From: Bdellovibrionales bacterium RIFOXYC1_FULL_37_79 | GTDB lineage: Bacteria > Bdellovibrionota > Bacteriovoracia > Bacteriovoracales > Bacteriovoracaceae | NCBI GenBank assembly: GCA_001770015.1 | Contig: MEQB01000070.1 | Coordinates: 62,001-126,000, forward strand | DNA: 64,000 bases | Direction of reading: 5' to 3' | Part shown: positions 16,136 to 23,840 of the stretch, one piece after another | How the letters are laid out: every line of letters starts with the position of its first letter | Position numbering within the stretch: position 1 is the stretch's first letter | The notes under the pieces: generated by a model | The model's input: the letters and a program-made list of their open reading frames with translations, nothing else | What the model was told of the DNA's origin: nothing | Database searches by the model: none | Made by a program: the position numbers and the translations under genes

Positions 16136-16632
16136 AAGTTGAATCGGCGTATGGAAATGAAGTTTACGTTGAAGATTGGAATACACCGGTTATGCATAGT
16201 GATCAACTTTGGCTTTTGGCAGAACTTCGAATATTAAACGACGTCCATTTTTTTTTCAAACTCAATAGTGATAGTCCAGACGACATATACGTCATTACAG
16301 TATCATCTTTTTGTCCTTTACGAATCACCGATGAAGCATATGCTTATACCTGTATTGGTAAATATGTAGACAGGAAAGTGCCCAGAGAAAAAAACGAAAA
16401 AACAAGTTCAACATATAAGTTATGGAATACTTCATTCATAAAAGATGTTGATGAAAATCATGCTCTCTCTAATTATGCACCAGAGCGCAATAAAAATATT
16501 TTTCAATATTTAATTGTTACACAAAACGAGTGGATTGAATTTATTTCGCTTGATCCTATTGAATGGAGGTTGCATAAAAATATCAAGGAAGATGAGCTGG
16601 TTTGCTTTTATTTGAAAAAATCTTTGGAATAA
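16132..16632 (+). CDS. Small cytosolic protein, candidate immunity protein
   Basis: 166 residues, acidic, no signal peptide or membrane segment. The pattern is of a compact beta-rich fold (LWLLAELRILNDVHFFFKL, DIYVITVSSFCPLRI). I recognise no family. The start codon overlaps the stop of the toxin-like lipoprotein gene by four bases, and a strong terminator follows directly, so the two genes form a closed two-gene transcription unit. Position, size and cytosolic nature fit an immunity protein for the upstream C-terminal module; this is inference from context. Confidence 0.5.
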   Translation: MKVESAYGNEVYVEDWNTPVMHSDQLWLLAELRILNDVHFFFKLNSDSPDDIYVITVSSFCPLRITDEAYAYTCIGKYVDRKVPREKNEKTSSTYKLWNTSFIKDVDENHALSNYAPERNKNIFQYLIVTQNEWIEFISLDPIEWRLHKNIKEDELVCFYLKKSLE

Positions 16633-16653
16633 AGTCATTACAATATTCAAGAT

Positions 16654-16682
16654 AAAACGGTAGAAAATTTCTACCGTTTTTT
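16654..16682 (+). terminator. Rho-independent terminator after the toxin/immunity pair
   Basis: AAAACGGTAG and CTACCGTTTT form a perfect 10-bp stem around a 7-base A/T loop, ending in a T run. It lies 22 bases after the stop of the 166-residue gene. The A-rich 5' side could also terminate transcription from the opposite strand. Confidence 0.85.
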
Positions 16683-16770
16683 AGTAAAAATAGTAGAATT
16701 TTGCCACCGACAATAGGGGAAGATCTGGCAAATCATTGCGTCGGGCATTATTTTAAAAAAAATCGTAATT

Positions 16771-16860
16771 TTATCTTCCACTAATCACTCTTTGTCGATA
16801 ACCAAAATCAAGTCGAGTGCCAGTAATGGCCGAGCCTGCTTCCATTGTTCCCGCTGTAGC
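16771..16860 (-). other. Short in-frame coding-like tail after the ATPase stop
   Basis: Directly after the TGA of the ATPase gene the same frame stays open for 29 codons to a TAA at 16771-16773. It reads with good codon structure (TMEAGSAITGTRLDFGYRQR) and is richer in G and C than its surroundings. It may be the debris of another gene's 3' end. ATPases of this family do not normally carry such a tail. Confidence 0.35.
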
Positions 16861-18006
16861 TCAAATAACCAATCTATAATCAAGCACCCATTCTTTAAAA
16901 AAGGGATTTGAGTAACAATACCGTTCATCGGATTTGTAAATAAACTGTTTTTTTTCCAAAGCAATCAATGCATTTGTTATTGCGCCAGGACTTTTCACTC
17001 CAATGATTTGCTGAAAATATTTTCCAAAATATTTCACATCCACCTGTTCCATATTTTGAGCAAGTTGTATTAATAAATTCTTTTGAATCCTGGTAAGCTC
17101 CTTACCGTCAAGAATACCTTTAAAATATTTTTGCTCATTCTTATAAATAATTTCTAAAACATAAAATAATTCTTCAAAATCAAGATTGCTTTTTTCTGGA
17201 AGGCTTTCAAAGGCCACTCGGCAAAAGGTTTGCATATCCCCGGTAACACCGTAGCAAATCCGGTAAAGATAATCATATACTTCCCGCTTAATAGTTATTT
17301 TCTTTTTTTGAAAACGTTTATCAACAAATTCAAAAAAAATATCTGCTCCGATATGTTCAAAATATACAATCTCTGCCTGTTTAAAAAAAGGAGAACTTTG
17401 ATCTCTAAATATATGATCCATGTCATGCCTGATACTACCTACATACAAAAAAGAAACCCTTGTCATTTTTTGTATTTTTTCTCTCATATATTTGAGTATA
17501 GCATCACCATTTTTTACATCTTTTACCACTTGAAATTCATCAAATAAAACAATTACTTTCCCATGCGTTCTTTTTACAACTTCATTTAAAAACTCAAAGG
17601 CCACATTTAGTGTTTTTTTGTACTCTTTTTTGGAACTATCAAGGCCAAAAGAAACTCCCGCATCTGTGACATCGAGCTTAGGTGAAAGTCTGCCTGCAAA
17701 ATCAAACACCTTTTTTGAATCCCAAACTTTATCCAAAACTTTTTTACAAGCATCCATAATTGACTCAGCGATATCTGATGTTTCCATAATGTGATAGAGA
17801 TCAATATCCACCTTAGAAAAACCTTTCATATTATCAATAACGTAATGAGCCGTTGAAGTTTTACCAATCCTTCGATCCCCGATCAATGTCAAATTATGAC
17901 CACTCTCCAGTTTATTCAACACTCTTTCTTCCAAATTTTTCCGAGGACAGTAATCATCACCCTCCACTATTGAATCATCAATAAATGGATTTTTTATTTT
18001 ATTCAT
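16861..18006 (-). CDS. AAA/STAND-type ATPase of the 'archaeal ATPase' family
   Basis: 381 residues from the ATG at 18006, which has GGTGGGG just upstream; a GTG four codons earlier is an alternative. The N-terminal NPF motif leads into Walker A GDRRIGKTS (about 43-51), then Walker B VIVLFDEFQ (about 151-159) and a sensor strand FLYVGSIR. The C-terminal quarter looks like a winged helix (IGVKSPGAITNALIALEKKQFIY). Proteins of the Pfam archaeal ATPase (MNS) family have this layout, and most have unknown roles. A perfect inverted repeat lies upstream and may control it. Confidence 0.75.
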   Translation of the reverse strand: MNKIKNPFIDDSIVEGDDYCPRKNLEERVLNKLESGHNLTLIGDRRIGKTSTAHYVIDNMKGFSKVDIDLYHIMETSDIAESIMDACKKVLDKVWDSKKVFDFAGRLSPKLDVTDAGVSFGLDSSKKEYKKTLNVAFEFLNEVVKRTHGKVIVLFDEFQVVKDVKNGDAILKYMREKIQKMTRVSFLYVGSIRHDMDHIFRDQSSPFFKQAEIVYFEHIGADIFFEFVDKRFQKKKITIKREVYDYLYRICYGVTGDMQTFCRVAFESLPEKSNLDFEELFYVLEIIYKNEQKYFKGILDGKELTRIQKNLLIQLAQNMEQVDVKYFGKYFQQIIGVKSPGAITNALIALEKKQFIYKSDERYCYSNPFFKEWVLDYRLVI

Positions 18007-18043
18007 AATCCCCACCACGCTGTTTTTAATTAGACTTAATTCA

Positions 18044-18065
18044 TTTTACTCAACTTTGAGTAAAA
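18044..18065. promoter_or_regulatory. Perfect inverted repeat upstream of the ATPase gene
   Basis: TTTTACTCAA and TTGAGTAAAA form a perfect 10-bp inverted repeat around CT. It sits 38-59 bases before the ATPase start codon on the minus strand and contains a TTGAGT that could serve as a -35 box. This is typical placement for a repressor operator. It is also within the divergent region for the methyltransferase gene at 18180. Confidence 0.55.
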
Positions 18066-18179
18066 CAGACCCTCTCCAGCATTTACACATTTCCTTGAAT
18101 TAAAAATAAATAGACTTATCTCCAAACTTGAATTTATCATATCATAGCTGGTAGCAACGAATTATCTTGTGAGAAATAT

Positions 18180-19028
18180 ATGGGTATAGATAGAGTCAAA
18201 AATTATTACGACAATCAAGTTGAACATGAATGGATTAGATTAGATCAAGATTATTATCATAAAATTGAATTTGAAGTAACCAAGCATTTTATCTATAAAT
18301 ACACATCCCCCAATAGTCGAATCATTGATATCGGCGGTGGGCCTGGTCGTTATACTATTGACCTGCTGGAAAATAATCACTGCGTATGCTTAGTAGATTT
18401 AAGTCCCCAACTTCTGGACAAAGCTAAATCTGAAATTGATAAGCGAAATTTATCTCAATTACTTGAAAATATTTTTGAACGAAATGCAACTAATCTTGCC
18501 CAGATTAAATCAAACACATATGATTCAACCTTGCTCATGGGGCCGTTATATCATCTTACTGAATATACTGACAGAAAATTAGCACTACTTGAAGCACTCC
18601 GAGTAACCAGACCTGGTGGGTATATATTTTCTTCGATTATCCCCAAACTTTGCCCCGTGCGCGACATGTTTCGCTGGTCTCTTGAAGGAGCAAGACAATC
18701 TATTAATAACGAAAATCATGAATTAGACCGTATACTCAATACATGCACTTACCTCAATGAAAGCAACAATCCAAACGCATTTACCGATGCCTCTTTTGCC
18801 AACACTTTTGATATGCCTAACCTATATAAAGAATTAAATATCGAACTAGTTGAATCTTTTTCATGCGAGGGAATTGCCGCTTTCCAAGGAGATAAAATCA
18901 ATGCGCTAGTCAATAATGAAACTACTTGGAAAAACCTACTTCAGATAATTATTAGAACTGCAACTGAACCTTCAGCTCTGGGAGCTGGCGAGCATTGTGT
19001 TTTTGTTGGGAGAAAGAAAAAAATTTAA
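18180..19028 (+). CDS. Class I SAM-dependent methyltransferase
   Basis: 282 residues. Motif I IIDIGGGPGRYTIDLL (about 43-58) binds S-adenosylmethionine. It is followed by CLVDLSPQLLDKA (motif II acidic residue) and the post-motif LMGPLYHLTEY and RVTRPGGYIFSSI. This order is typical of the methyltransferase-11 family, acting on small molecules. The substrate is unknown. It converges on the antitoxin gene at 19025, with a 4-bp overlap of their 3' ends. Confidence 0.85.
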   Translation: MGIDRVKNYYDNQVEHEWIRLDQDYYHKIEFEVTKHFIYKYTSPNSRIIDIGGGPGRYTIDLLENNHCVCLVDLSPQLLDKAKSEIDKRNLSQLLENIFERNATNLAQIKSNTYDSTLLMGPLYHLTEYTDRKLALLEALRVTRPGGYIFSSIIPKLCPVRDMFRWSLEGARQSINNENHELDRILNTCTYLNESNNPNAFTDASFANTFDMPNLYKELNIELVESFSCEGIAAFQGDKINALVNNETTWKNLLQIIIRTATEPSALGAGEHCVFVGRKKKI

Positions 19029-19525
19029 GCCGCCCTATCAACTCTCCAATGAGAATGATCCATCTTATAAAAATGTTTTGATACTGACTTGCGAGCCTTG
19101 GTTGCAAATACTTTAAGATCTTCATAATTTCTAAATGGCCCAAATTTTGTCAATATTAAAACTCTAAGAAACCTTTCAGAGGCTTCTTTCATATTAACGG
19201 TCCCTTTCTCCCATCTAGAAACTGTTTCTGGGGACACACCTATGCTTTTTGCAAAATCAATCCCAGAAAAACCAAGATGTGTTCTCAAAAAACGAATTTC
19301 TTCTGATGAAATTTTATTCGCTTGAGATGCAATTTTTTCTGCCAACAACTGATGAAGTTCTTCTATATTAGGGATTGTTACCTCCTCATCCTTGCATTCT
19401 TGATTCGTGCATTCATGAATCACTATACCTTTTAAAAACACTTTCGATAATCCACACTCAGTATAATGGTATAATGGATCTTGAACTTCCTTCAATTTTG
19501 AGCCACATATCATACATTTATTCAT
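19025..19525 (-). CDS. MqsA-type (YgiT) zinc-finger/HTH antitoxin
   Basis: 166 residues. Cysteine pairs C4-x2-C7 and C39-x4-C44 form a YgiT-like zinc-binding domain. A helix-turn-helix of the Xre class follows (FLRTHLGFSGIDFAKSIGVS and VSRWEKG, about 79-110), as in the MqsA antitoxin. MqsA-type proteins neutralise an RNase-type toxin and repress their own operon. The toxin-like gene lies 12 bp upstream, so the order is toxin first, as in mqsRA. AGAGGATG precedes the ATG. This gene is intact while its toxin partner carries a nonsense codon. Confidence 0.8.
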   Translation of the reverse strand: MNKCMICGSKLKEVQDPLYHYTECGLSKVFLKGIVIHECTNQECKDEEVTIPNIEELHQLLAEKIASQANKISSEEIRFLRTHLGFSGIDFAKSIGVSPETVSRWEKGTVNMKEASERFLRVLILTKFGPFRNYEDLKVFATKARKSVSKHFYKMDHSHWRVDRAA

Positions 19526-19537
19526 AGAATCATCCTC

Positions 19538-19849
19538 TTAATCTCGCCAAGCTGTCACAACAACTACATGATTCGGTTTTTTAAAGGCAACCACTACTGA
19601 AATTTTTTTTGTTTACACACGATACTTAAAACTTCCTTTTTCAAATTCTGCAAAATTCAAAATAATTCCGACTTTTAAAACATTTAACACATCCTCCGTT
19701 TTAAGATTACGTTCACGCATTTGAGTTCTTGCGTGCTTCGTAAATGAAATTAAATTCGGATTATAGTTAAATATTTCAGACAAAATTTTTCTTACCTGCC
19801 CCGGACCCATTCTTGATGTTACATCAATTTTCGATATTAAGTCAATCAT
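19538..19849 (-). pseudogene. DUF4258-like toxin gene with an in-frame stop
   Basis: The first 78 codons encode a DUF4258-like protein (FTKHARTQMRERNLKTEDVL, then GSFKYRV). They are interrupted by TAA at 19613-19615. The same frame then continues for 24 good codons (TKKISVVVAFKKP, HVVVTAWRD) to TAA at 19538-19540, which is precisely the C-terminal beta-strand region such proteins normally have. A single base change, for example CAA to TAA, would explain this. The full 103-residue product would be the toxin of the MqsA-type pair; as it stands it is probably truncated and inactive. The antitoxin downstream is intact. Confidence 0.75.
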
Positions 19850-19881
19850 GATTTTCTTGCCTATTTATCTCGTGACAAAGG

Positions 19882-19900
19882 TTATACAAAAAACGTATAA
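19882..19900. promoter_or_regulatory. Inverted repeat upstream of the DUF4258/MqsA operon
   Basis: TTATAC and GTATAA arms are separated by seven bases, about 33 bases before the toxin start codon. It resembles the slightly longer repeat at 20939-20958 in front of the MntA-like gene. A candidate antitoxin operator. Confidence 0.45.
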
Positions 19901-19964
19901 ATAATAATTACTTCTGGCGAAAACTTTTCTAGAATTTCTTATGTAATTTTCAAATTCGAAAGCA

Positions 19965-20342
19965 TCACTTCTTTAATCCATACCTCTTTTTTAAAATATT
20001 TTTGACACCACTTTCTAGATCATCAAAATCATTTTCAAGCATGACCCATATTTTATCTGTCTCAAGCCAGGTATAATCATGATCTATTTTATTTCTTAGT
20101 CCCTTAAGAGCCTTCCAATTAACTGCGCTTGGAAATTTTTCAATTATTTTATCCATAGAGATTTCTATTTTTGAAACATTTTCACCAATCTGTGAAAGTT
20201 GCATGCAAATTGCGTCATACTCCTGATCTTGCTCTTTAAACTTTTTTAGAGACAGCCCTTTTTTATATTTTCTAATTTTATTAATATGCTCAATAATTCT
20301 CTCTAGATAAATTTGCGCCGTTTTATAATCTTTCGGTGACAT
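19965..20342 (-). CDS. HepT-like (DUF86) HEPN ribonuclease toxin
   Basis: 125 residues from the ATG at 20342, chosen because AAGGAG lies nine bases upstream; a longer form from 20378 would lack one. The protein is helical and carries the canonical HEPN motif R83-N-x3-H88-D-Y90 inside LRNKIDHDYTW. In characterised HepT toxins the Arg and His form the RNase site, and the Tyr is modified with AMP units by MntA. The gene overlaps the MntA-like gene by 20 bp, so the two are coupled. All key residues are present, so the toxin is probably active. Confidence 0.85.
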   Translation of the reverse strand: MSPKDYKTAQIYLERIIEHINKIRKYKKGLSLKKFKEQDQEYDAICMQLSQIGENVSKIEISMDKIIEKFPSAVNWKALKGLRNKIDHDYTWLETDKIWVMLENDFDDLESGVKNILKKRYGLKK

Positions 20343-20901
20343 TAATTTTTGACTCCTTGATTTCTTTTCTGAAAGCATTATGAAGATTATTTTTTAAAGT
20401 CAAGTCAACCCTGGTCCCCGGGAAAATATTTTCAAAAATGAGTTGTATCTCTCCCTCGACTTCAAGGCTTAATGTTGAATCGCTATTTATCAATATATCA
20501 ATATCAGATTCAGAAGTTGCATTTCCTTTTGCATAGCTACCAAAAAGAGCAAGTTCATTAATGCCATATTTTAATTTTAAGATCGGATAGATATTCTTTA
20601 GAATTTTAAGAATATCATTTTTTTTTAGCTTTTTTTTACTTTTGATTTTTGGAGATGTTAACAGCTCGACAGGCTGAAGCTCCATGCCGAAAAAATTTAA
20701 TAGAAAATTCACTTTGTGAAAATTAAGATTTAAATCTCCTTGTTCGATCTTTCTTAAAGTTTTAAGACCTATTCCAATTTTTTTTGCAAGCTGGTCTTGG
20801 GACAACCCTAGTTTAATTCTCTGCTCTTTAACTAAAATTGAAATATAAGGTAAAAATACAGCTTTTTTTAACACTTTTCGAGGCTTGATTATTATATCCA
20901 T
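20323..20901 (-). CDS. Xre-HTH / MntA-type nucleotidyltransferase antitoxin
   Basis: 192 residues from the ATG at 20901 (a GTG at 20919 is an alternative but lies inside the promoter). Residues about 24-76 form an Xre-type helix-turn-helix (LGLSQDQLAKKIGIGLKTL). Residues 95-190 are a minimal nucleotidyltransferase with G121-S122-x10-D133-x-D135. MntA proteins AMPylate the HepT toxin, here encoded just downstream. The HTH fusion suggests it also acts as the operon repressor. Predicted promoter and inverted repeat lie directly upstream. Confidence 0.85.
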   Translation of the reverse strand: MDIIIKPRKVLKKAVFLPYISILVKEQRIKLGLSQDQLAKKIGIGLKTLRKIEQGDLNLNFHKVNFLLNFFGMELQPVELLTSPKIKSKKKLKKNDILKILKNIYPILKLKYGINELALFGSYAKGNATSESDIDILINSDSTLSLEVEGEIQLIFENIFPGTRVDLTLKNNLHNAFRKEIKESKINVTERL

Positions 20902-20907
20902 ATTGAT

Positions 20908-20936
20908 ATAATAACGCACATCGTTTTACAAGTCAA
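20908..20936 (-). promoter_or_regulatory. Predicted sigma-70-type promoter of the mntA-hepT operon (leaderless)
   Basis: On the minus strand TTGACT, then 17 bases, then TATTAT. The -10 box ends seven bases before the ATG at 20901, so transcription would start at or next to the start codon, leaving no room for a ribosome-binding site. Confidence 0.65.
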
Positions 20937-20938
20937 TA

Positions 20939-20958
20939 TTATACCCAAAGAGGTATAA
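20939..20958. promoter_or_regulatory. Inverted repeat upstream of the mntA-hepT promoter
   Basis: TTATACC and GGTATAA arms around six bases, abutting the -35 box. Likely operator for the Xre domain of the antitoxin. Confidence 0.5.
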
Positions 20959-20973
20959 TTATAAATTAACTTT

Positions 20974-21063
20974 CTAGCACTTTAAAATCGGCGCCAGTTC
21001 CGTAAAAGACAAAAACCTTGTTCTAAATTCACGGGCCTCAAAATCGCTATTTTGTAAATGCAT
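20974..21063 (-). other. Small coding-like frame downstream of polA
   Basis: A 29-codon frame from ATG to TAG reads with ordinary amino acids (SDFEAREFRTRFLSFTE) and is richer in G and C than its surroundings. No ribosome-binding site is evident. It may be a small gene or the tail of a vanished gene between polA and the mntA promoter. Confidence 0.25.
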
Positions 21064-21098
21064 CTGATAAAATATCGGAATTTTACGCAAGTGCACTT

Positions 21099-23771
21099 TT
21101 ACTTGATATCAAACCAATTAACCCCAATTCCCATATCAACTTTCAAGGGAACATCAAGTTTTACAACCCCTTCCATCTCTTCTTTTAAAATTCGCTTCAT
21201 CAGCTCTAATTCATCTTCAGGTACTTCAAATATTAACTCGTCATGAACTTGAAGAAGCATTCTGGATTTAAGATTTTGGACAGTCAGCTTCTTATCTAGG
21301 TTAATCATCGCTACCTTGATTATATCGGCGGCGGTTCCTTGGATTGGAGAATTCACTGCCAATCTTTCTCCCATGGATTTGATCATTCTATTTTGATTAT
21401 TCAGTTCAGGAATAAATCGTTTTCTTCCATAAAGTGTTTCGGAAAAGCCTTTTTGGGTGGCAATCTCTTTTAATTCATCTAAAAAAGATTTAACTCTGGA
21501 GAATTTTTCAAAATACTTGGTGATATAATCTTTCGCCTCATTTCTGGAGATACCAAGGGTTTGGGCCAGGCCAAAGGATGACTGCCCATACATCAAGCCA
21601 AAATTAACGGTTTTAGCGATTGATCTTTCCGCTGAAGTAATTTTATCAAGATCTACGCCGGTAACTTCCGAGGCTGTCTGTGAATGGATATCCAGATCCT
21701 TTAAGAAGGCATCCACCATCACCCTATCTTTAGAAAAATGAGCAAGCAGACGAAGTTCTATTTGCGAGTAATCTGCCGACAGTAAAAGCCATCCCGGCTT
21801 TGCGATAAATCCCTTTCTAATTAATTTTCCGTTTTTACTTCTGACTGGAATATTTTGCAGGTTGGGTTTGTCCGAGGATAATCTCCCGGTAGAAACATTA
21901 TTTTGATAAAAATGGGTGTGTAATCTTCCAGTTCGGGGATTGATCATTTCAGGAAGCACTTTTACGTAGGTGGATAGCAGTTTTTCCAGCTCTCGATATT
22001 TAATAAGGAGCCCGGGGACCTCGCTTATTTTCATACTATGAAGTTCTTGTAAAACATCTATATCTGTAGATAACCCCGTTTTGGTTTTCTTAATGACCGG
22101 TAAATTCAATTTTTCAAAAAGTAATTCAGCCACCTGTTTTGGTGATTTTAGATTTATGGGAAAGTCAGTTATTTTATTAATATCCTCTTCAACCTTCTGT
22201 GCCTCGATAGAAAAATCATTTTCAAGTTTTACAAAAAATGCTTTATTTAATAACACTCCTTCTTTTTCCATTTTGGCCAAAACCGGAATAAGCGGTTGAT
22301 CAATATCATGATTGATTTTTTCCAAATCCTGTTCTTTTAATTTTTCTTCTAAAGTATTTTTAAGTAAAAATAATGAGCAAGCTCGTTCTCCCAGAAAAAT
22401 CGCTTCGAATTCTCTAGTATTGCTATAATCCACAATCGAAGCTTCATCTACAATATCAGTCCCTAAAAACATTTTAATCACATATTCAATATTTTTGGCC
22501 CCTCCCGTATCAAGATTATAATAAGCCTGCAAAACATCATAAAATTTCGCATTAAAAAATAAATCCTCTCGAAGTAATGCCACCATATGGGTTTTAGTAT
22601 CATAACCAACTATTTCCAAATCAGGATTTTGAACAATCAAAGATATTATTCTTTTTTTAATATCCATGTCCAAATCGGCTATGTGATAATAAAACGATTC
22701 ATTACCATCTGCACTAATGCTAATCGCCTCCATCCTTTCAAATTCAGGTACATTATTTGAATATTTGGCAATCATGGAGATGAGTGGTTTATGCAGAACT
22801 TGTTCCAATTCCCTTATTGAATTAAGATGAGTATGTTTAAAAACTATTTTTGGCCTATCAATAATAATTTGTGATTTAAACGAATCATTATTTTTTTGCG
22901 CCTGATACTCCCCATACTTCATATCTGCTAATTTTTTAATTACAGATTTAAATCCCAAGTCTTTCAAAAAGTTGATCAAATCATCGGTTGGGTTGAATTG
23001 AACACTCAAATCTTTAGTATCCAGGTCTAAATTTAAATCTGTAACTATTTCAATCAACTGCTTGGAAAGAATGGCATCTTGTAAATGGTTCTCGAACGCA
23101 TTTTTAATTCTTTTATCGGTATATGTATCTTTTGCCTCTATACACCCTGCGAGTGTTTTATGATCATGTAAAAGCTTACTCGCCCCCTTGGGCCCGATCC
23201 CTTTCATTCCGGGAATATTGTCAGAAGCATCACCAATAATGGCCAGATAATCAACCATTTGCTCGGGCCATACGCCCATCTTCTCAAAAACATCTTCCCG
23301 AGAATAAATCTTATCTTTCATGGTATCGATCATTTTTATATTATCGCCCACGAACTGCATCAAATCCTTATCACTCGAAGCTATTAAAATTTCATCAAAA
23401 CTTTTTTGCCATTTTACCGCTGCTGTTCCAATCACATCATCTGCCTCATATTGCTCTTTGGTAAAACTAATCAGGCCCATTTTATCAACTAATTGATGAA
23501 TAATATCAAACTGGACTATCAGATCCGCAGGCGTCTCCTGTCGATTGGCTTTATAATCAGGAAAAATTTCTTTTCTCTTTGATGGCCCCTTGCTGTCTTT
23601 TGCAATTAACATGTGGGTAGGCCGGTAATCAGATATCAATTTTAAAAACATGGAGAGAACGCCGTGAACCGCATTAACAGGTGTTCCATCTGGAGCGTTT
23701 AGCATTCTTATAGCGTAAAATGCCCTATAGATAAAGCTGCTTAGATCAACAAGAATCAATCTGGATTTCAC
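21099..23771 (-). CDS. polA: DNA polymerase I
   Basis: 890 residues, normal length. The N-terminal 5'-3' exonuclease (about 1-290) has LVDLSSFIYRAFYA and EADDVIGTAA. The polymerase domain has motif A DYSQIELR (about 665), motif B RSIAKTVNFGLMYGQ and motif C VHDELIFE (about 840). The middle 3'-5' exonuclease-like domain lacks the D-x-E of Exo I, so proofreading is probably absent, as in many family A enzymes. It fills gaps and removes RNA primers during replication and repair. The RDD-family gene lies 70 bp upstream in the same direction. Confidence 0.97.
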   Translation of the reverse strand: MKSRLILVDLSSFIYRAFYAIRMLNAPDGTPVNAVHGVLSMFLKLISDYRPTHMLIAKDSKGPSKRKEIFPDYKANRQETPADLIVQFDIIHQLVDKMGLISFTKEQYEADDVIGTAAVKWQKSFDEILIASSDKDLMQFVGDNIKMIDTMKDKIYSREDVFEKMGVWPEQMVDYLAIIGDASDNIPGMKGIGPKGASKLLHDHKTLAGCIEAKDTYTDKRIKNAFENHLQDAILSKQLIEIVTDLNLDLDTKDLSVQFNPTDDLINFLKDLGFKSVIKKLADMKYGEYQAQKNNDSFKSQIIIDRPKIVFKHTHLNSIRELEQVLHKPLISMIAKYSNNVPEFERMEAISISADGNESFYYHIADLDMDIKKRIISLIVQNPDLEIVGYDTKTHMVALLREDLFFNAKFYDVLQAYYNLDTGGAKNIEYVIKMFLGTDIVDEASIVDYSNTREFEAIFLGERACSLFLLKNTLEEKLKEQDLEKINHDIDQPLIPVLAKMEKEGVLLNKAFFVKLENDFSIEAQKVEEDINKITDFPINLKSPKQVAELLFEKLNLPVIKKTKTGLSTDIDVLQELHSMKISEVPGLLIKYRELEKLLSTYVKVLPEMINPRTGRLHTHFYQNNVSTGRLSSDKPNLQNIPVRSKNGKLIRKGFIAKPGWLLLSADYSQIELRLLAHFSKDRVMVDAFLKDLDIHSQTASEVTGVDLDKITSAERSIAKTVNFGLMYGQSSFGLAQTLGISRNEAKDYITKYFEKFSRVKSFLDELKEIATQKGFSETLYGRKRFIPELNNQNRMIKSMGERLAVNSPIQGTAADIIKVAMINLDKKLTVQNLKSRMLLQVHDELIFEVPEDELELMKRILKEEMEGVVKLDVPLKVDMGIGVNWFDIK

Positions 23772-23840
23772 AATCTCTCCTTTTAAAACGTACCCTAGAA
23801 TAAATCAGAATTGATTATTATAAAAGTAACTTGATAGATT

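Noticed and set aside
19613-19615. Readthrough or selenocysteine at the stop inside the DUF4258-like gene
   Set aside because: The codon is TAA, not TGA, and no insertion-element hairpin was seen; a nonsense mutation is simpler.
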